Shown in pieces: positions 61,412 to 64,000 of a DNA stretch of 64,000 nt. The position numbers and the translations under genes were made by a program. The notes under the pieces are model-generated. The model searched no databases, had not been told where the DNA came from, and saw only the letters and a list, made by a program, of their open reading frames with translations. Source of the DNA: Bog-793 sp963803025 (GTDB taxonomy: Bacteria; Actinomycetota; Acidimicrobiia; Acidimicrobiales; Bog-793); NCBI GenBank assembly GCA_963803025.1, contig CAWDKZ010000013.1, positions 124,001-188,000 of the forward strand, given 5' to 3'. The stretch's first letter is position 1. Each line of letters opens with the position of its first letter.

Positions 61412-62829
61412 CGACAAGGAGCGCTTTCGGTTCGGTCCCCGCGACCGCCGCGGACTCGTTGCCGGTGCCCGTGCGGGTCAGCTCGCCGTCGTCGCGCTCG
61501 CGCTTGTCGTGTCCGTCGTCGTGCTCCGTGCACTGGGTGGACCGGCGCGCGGGCCCGTCGCGCTCGCGGTCGTGCTCGTCGCGGTCGGGTCGGTGAGTTG
61601 GCCGATCAACGGGCGCACGCTCGACGAATGGGTGCCCGTGGTCGTCCGTTTCGCATCCGGCGCCATCGCTGGTGGCCGACAAGATGCCGTCGGCGTTCAC
61701 CGCGGGGGCGACACCCGCCGTGCGCCATCGCTGTTCGGTTCGTTCGAGGTCTCTGAGGTCGCGACCGATTCGTCCGGATCGATCGGCGTCGTCCGCGATC
61801 GACAACTCGGGACGGTGACGGCGTTGCTCGCTCTCGGTGGCGAATCGTTTTCGCTCCTCGGCGAGGCCGATCGGGCACGCCGCATCGACGGCTGGGCGAG
61901 CGTGCTCGCGAGTGTCGCACGCGAGGCCGGTTCGGTGCACCGTCTGCAGTGGATCGAGAGGACCGTCCCGGATCCGGGCGATGCCCTCCTCGCCCATCTC
62001 GAGGAGGCGGTCGCGGCGTCGGGCGGATTCGATGGCACCACCTTCGCCGTCCAGCGTTCCTACCGCGAACTGCTCGCCACCGAATGTTCCCGAGCGCTCG
62101 CTCACGAGCTCTACTTCGCGCTGACCGTCCGTGGTCCGCGGCGTCCCGGTGCGGGAGACGAGCGTGTGGCGGCGACGCTCGAGACGGAGATTGCGCTCCT
62201 CGACGAGCGCTGCCGGCGCGCTGGGCTCGAGGTGATCGGGGTCCTCACCACCCGCGGCATCGCCTCGGCCTTGCGGCGTGGCTTCGACGTCGTTCCGGCG
62301 CCGAAGCCGGCGGAATGGCCTTGGCCGGTGGCCGTCTCGTCAACCTGGACCTCGTTCCGGACCGACGGGCTGTGGCACGCGACGTTTTGGATCGCGGAAT
62401 GGCCACGGCACGAGGTCGGCAGCGATTTCCTGGTGCCGCTCCTCGTTGGCGCAGGAGACCGTCGGGCCGTGTCGGTCGTCATGGCGCCGGTCCCGCCGCT
62501 GCGCGCCGTCCGCACGGCCGAGCACGCCCGCACGTCCGGCGTCGCCGACGCCGAGCTCCGTCGTCAACACGGCTTTGCCCTCACGGCGAGAGTCCGGCGG
62601 GAGCACGAGGCGGTGGTGCAACGCGAGCACGAGCTCGCCGAGGGTCATGGGGCCTATCGCTTCTCCGCCTATGTCACCGTCGAGCGCGCCAAGCCCGGGC
62701 GAGCTCGACCGGGCTTGCCACCGGGTGGAGCACGCGTCCGCTCTGGCGGGACTCGACCTCTGCCGGCTCTACGGAACGCAGGCCGAGGCGTTCTGCTGCA
62801 CGCTTCCCGTCGGTCGCGGATGCGAATGA
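61404..62829 (+). pseudogene. SCO6880-like conjugation protein with a one-base frameshift
   Basis: From ATG 61404 the frame encodes a basic N-terminus, two membrane helices (about residues 20-65) and a long soluble domain ending at AYRFSAYVTV. The expected end then continues one base out of phase as SAPSPGELDRACHRVEHASA and LDLCRLYGTQAEAF, stopping at 62829. An extra G at about 62682 explains this. Without the shift the first frame reads through into the next gene. It overlaps the preceding gene by 8 bases and the next ATPase by 4 (ATGA). The full length would be about 474 residues. Such proteins accompany VirB4-like ATPases in actinobacterial mobile elements. Confidence 0.7.
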
Positions 62830-64000
62830 GGCTGCCCGCGCACGAGGCGACCACGGCGCAACTCGGTGCCGCTTACCCCTGTGTCGCGACGCGTCGGCTT
62901 CCTGCCAGGGGTGTGTTCATTGGACGCGACCTGTTCGGCGGATCGTTCGTGTACGACCCGTTCGAGCTGTATCGGGCGGGCGCGATCACCAACCCGAACA
63001 TGGTCGTGCTCGGGCAGATCGGCCGGGGCAAGAGCGCGTTCGTGAAGACGTATCTCCTCCGGCAGGCGGCGTTCGGACGCCGCATCGTGATCCTCGATCC
63101 CAAAGGCGAGTACGGGCCCTTCGCCCGGGCTCTCGGTGCCGAACCCATCGTCCTCCGCCCGGGGGGTTCGGTCCGGCTGAACCCGCTCTCGGTCGCCGAA
63201 CGCTCGACGGCGGATGAGTCGGGCGACGTGTCGTCGCGCCGTTCGGTCGTCGCCGATCTCGCTTCCGCGTGTCTCGGCCGATCCCTCGGTCCCGCCGAGC
63301 ACGTGGCGATCGATCTCGCGCTCGACAGGGCGCGCCGCGCGGCCAGGTCGCCGACGCTGTCCTCCATCGTCACAGCGCTGCTCGAACCGAGCAGCGGGTC
63401 TGCCCGCTCGATCGGTTGCCGCGTCGCCGAGTTGGCCGCCGACGGACGGGAGGTTGGTCTCGAGCTCCGCCGTCTCGTGTCGGGTGAGCTGGCGGGAATG
63501 TTCGACGGCGCGACAACACCAGGAGTTGACCTCTGCGCGCGCGTCGTGGTCATCGATCTTTCGCACGTCTACAGTTCGCCGGCCCTCGGGGCGCTCGTCA
63601 CGTGTGCTGCCGCGGCGCTCGAGCGCGTCTTGGACCGACCCGGGACGGCCCAGACCTTCCTCGTCATCGACGAGGGATGGGCCGTCGTGCACAACCCCGG
63701 CGCGGCGAGGTTCCTCCAGGCGTCCTTCAAGCTTGCCCGGGCGCGCGGGATCGCCAACATCGTCGTCGTCCACCGGGTATCGGATTTCGCCGCCTCGGGC
63801 CCCGCCGGAAGTGTCGCCGTCCGCCTTGCCGAGGGTTTGGTCGCGGACTGCGAGACGGTCGTCTGCTATGCGCAAAGCGACGCGGAGGTCCCGGCAGCGA
63901 TGCGGCTCTTCGGGCTCTCGGAGGCCGAGTCGCGCTTGTTGCCGAGGCTCCGCCGAGGGGTCTCGTTGTGGCGCATCGGAACTCGGCCGTACCTCGTCGA
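62826..64000 (+). CDS. VirB4/TraC-like conjugation ATPase (3' end outside window)
   Basis: At least 391 residues; the frame is still open at the right edge. Walker A GQIGRGKSAF is at about residues 63-72, followed by RRIVILDPKGEYGPFARALG, and Walker B TFLVIDEGWAVVHNPGAARF near 278. This is the HerA/FtsK-like motor fold of VirB4/TraC conjugation ATPases. ATG 62826 overlaps the preceding stop; ATG 62820 is an alternative. It should energise assembly of the secretion channel whose membrane parts are encoded just upstream. Confidence 0.85.
   Translation, partial: MRLPAHEATTAQLGAAYPCVATRRLPARGVFIGRDLFGGSFVYDPFELYRAGAITNPNMVVLGQIGRGKSAFVKTYLLRQAAFGRRIVILDPKGEYGPFARALGAEPIVLRPGGSVRLNPLSVAERSTADESGDVSSRRSVVADLASACLGRSLGPAEHVAIDLALDRARRAARSPTLSSIVTALLEPSSGSARSIGCRVAELAADGREVGLELRRLVSGELAGMFDGATTPGVDLCARVVVIDLSHVYSSPALGALVTCAAAALERVLDRPGTAQTFLVIDEGWAVVHNPGAARFLQASFKLARARGIANIVVVHRVSDFAASGPAGSVAVRLAEGLVADCETVVCYAQSDAEVPAAMRLFGLSEAESRLLPRLRRGVSLWRIGTRPYLV

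Overview
This 64 kb window is high-GC DNA with many GTG starts and tightly overlapping genes. It carries the chromosomal replication-origin region of an actinobacterium. The order murJ - trxB - trxA - cwlM-like / parB - parA - rsmG - jag - yidC - yidD - rnpA - rpmH // dnaA - dnaN - recF - DUF721 - gyrB - gyrA - tRNA-Ile is the conserved actinobacterial origin neighbourhood. A bacterial-type hopanoid operon (hpnC, hpnD, hpnE, shc, hpnH) and the gene complement suggest the class Acidimicrobiia or a relative. That placement is an inference, because no 16S rRNA is present.

Layout. 1-22.2 kb: cell-wall lipid flippase, thioredoxin system, a pseudo-amidase, chromosome partitioning, membrane-protein insertion, RNase P protein and L34, then oriC in the dnaA-dnaN gap and the replication genes. 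A small LAGLIDADG-like gene sits between rsmG and parA. 22.2-25.4 kb: a sparse, apparently less GC-rich stretch after tRNA-Ile with a decayed tyrosine integrase, a secreted GH16 glycosidase and a GtrA-like membrane protein; it looks like an old integrated element. 25.4-31.1 kb: catalase with a FurA-type regulator, NUDIX, a second Fur, an Rrf2 regulator, a frameshifted YbjQ gene, a RodZ-C-like membrane protein and a second DegV. 31.2-41.6 kb: a MerR-TetR fusion regulator, a perfect palindrome, then dxs and the hopanoid operon. These genes link isoprenoid precursor supply to squalene, hopene and adenosylhopane. 41.7-43.6 kb: tRNA-Ala followed by an IS3-family scrap and an IS1182-family element.

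43.7-52.9 kb is a metal-homeostasis block: a NiCoT nickel/cobalt transporter, a truncated Fur, an arsR(smtB-like)-zur pair divergent from a complete Zn/Mn ABC transporter, and a decayed third permease. 53-59.7 kb holds PPK2, a PHP phosphoesterase, purF with [4Fe-4S] cysteines, tRNA-Phe/Asp/Glu, clpS with DUF2017, and a SenX3-RegX3-like two-component system. From 59.9 kb to the window end runs an actinobacterial type IV secretion or conjugation-like module (VirB2-like, TrbL/VirB6-like, SCO6880-like, VirB4-like ATPase), open at the right edge.

Four otherwise well-preserved genes (gyrB, ybjQ, trbL-like, SCO6880-like) each carry a single-base frameshift. Because gyrB is essential, base-call errors in this sequence are a serious possibility.
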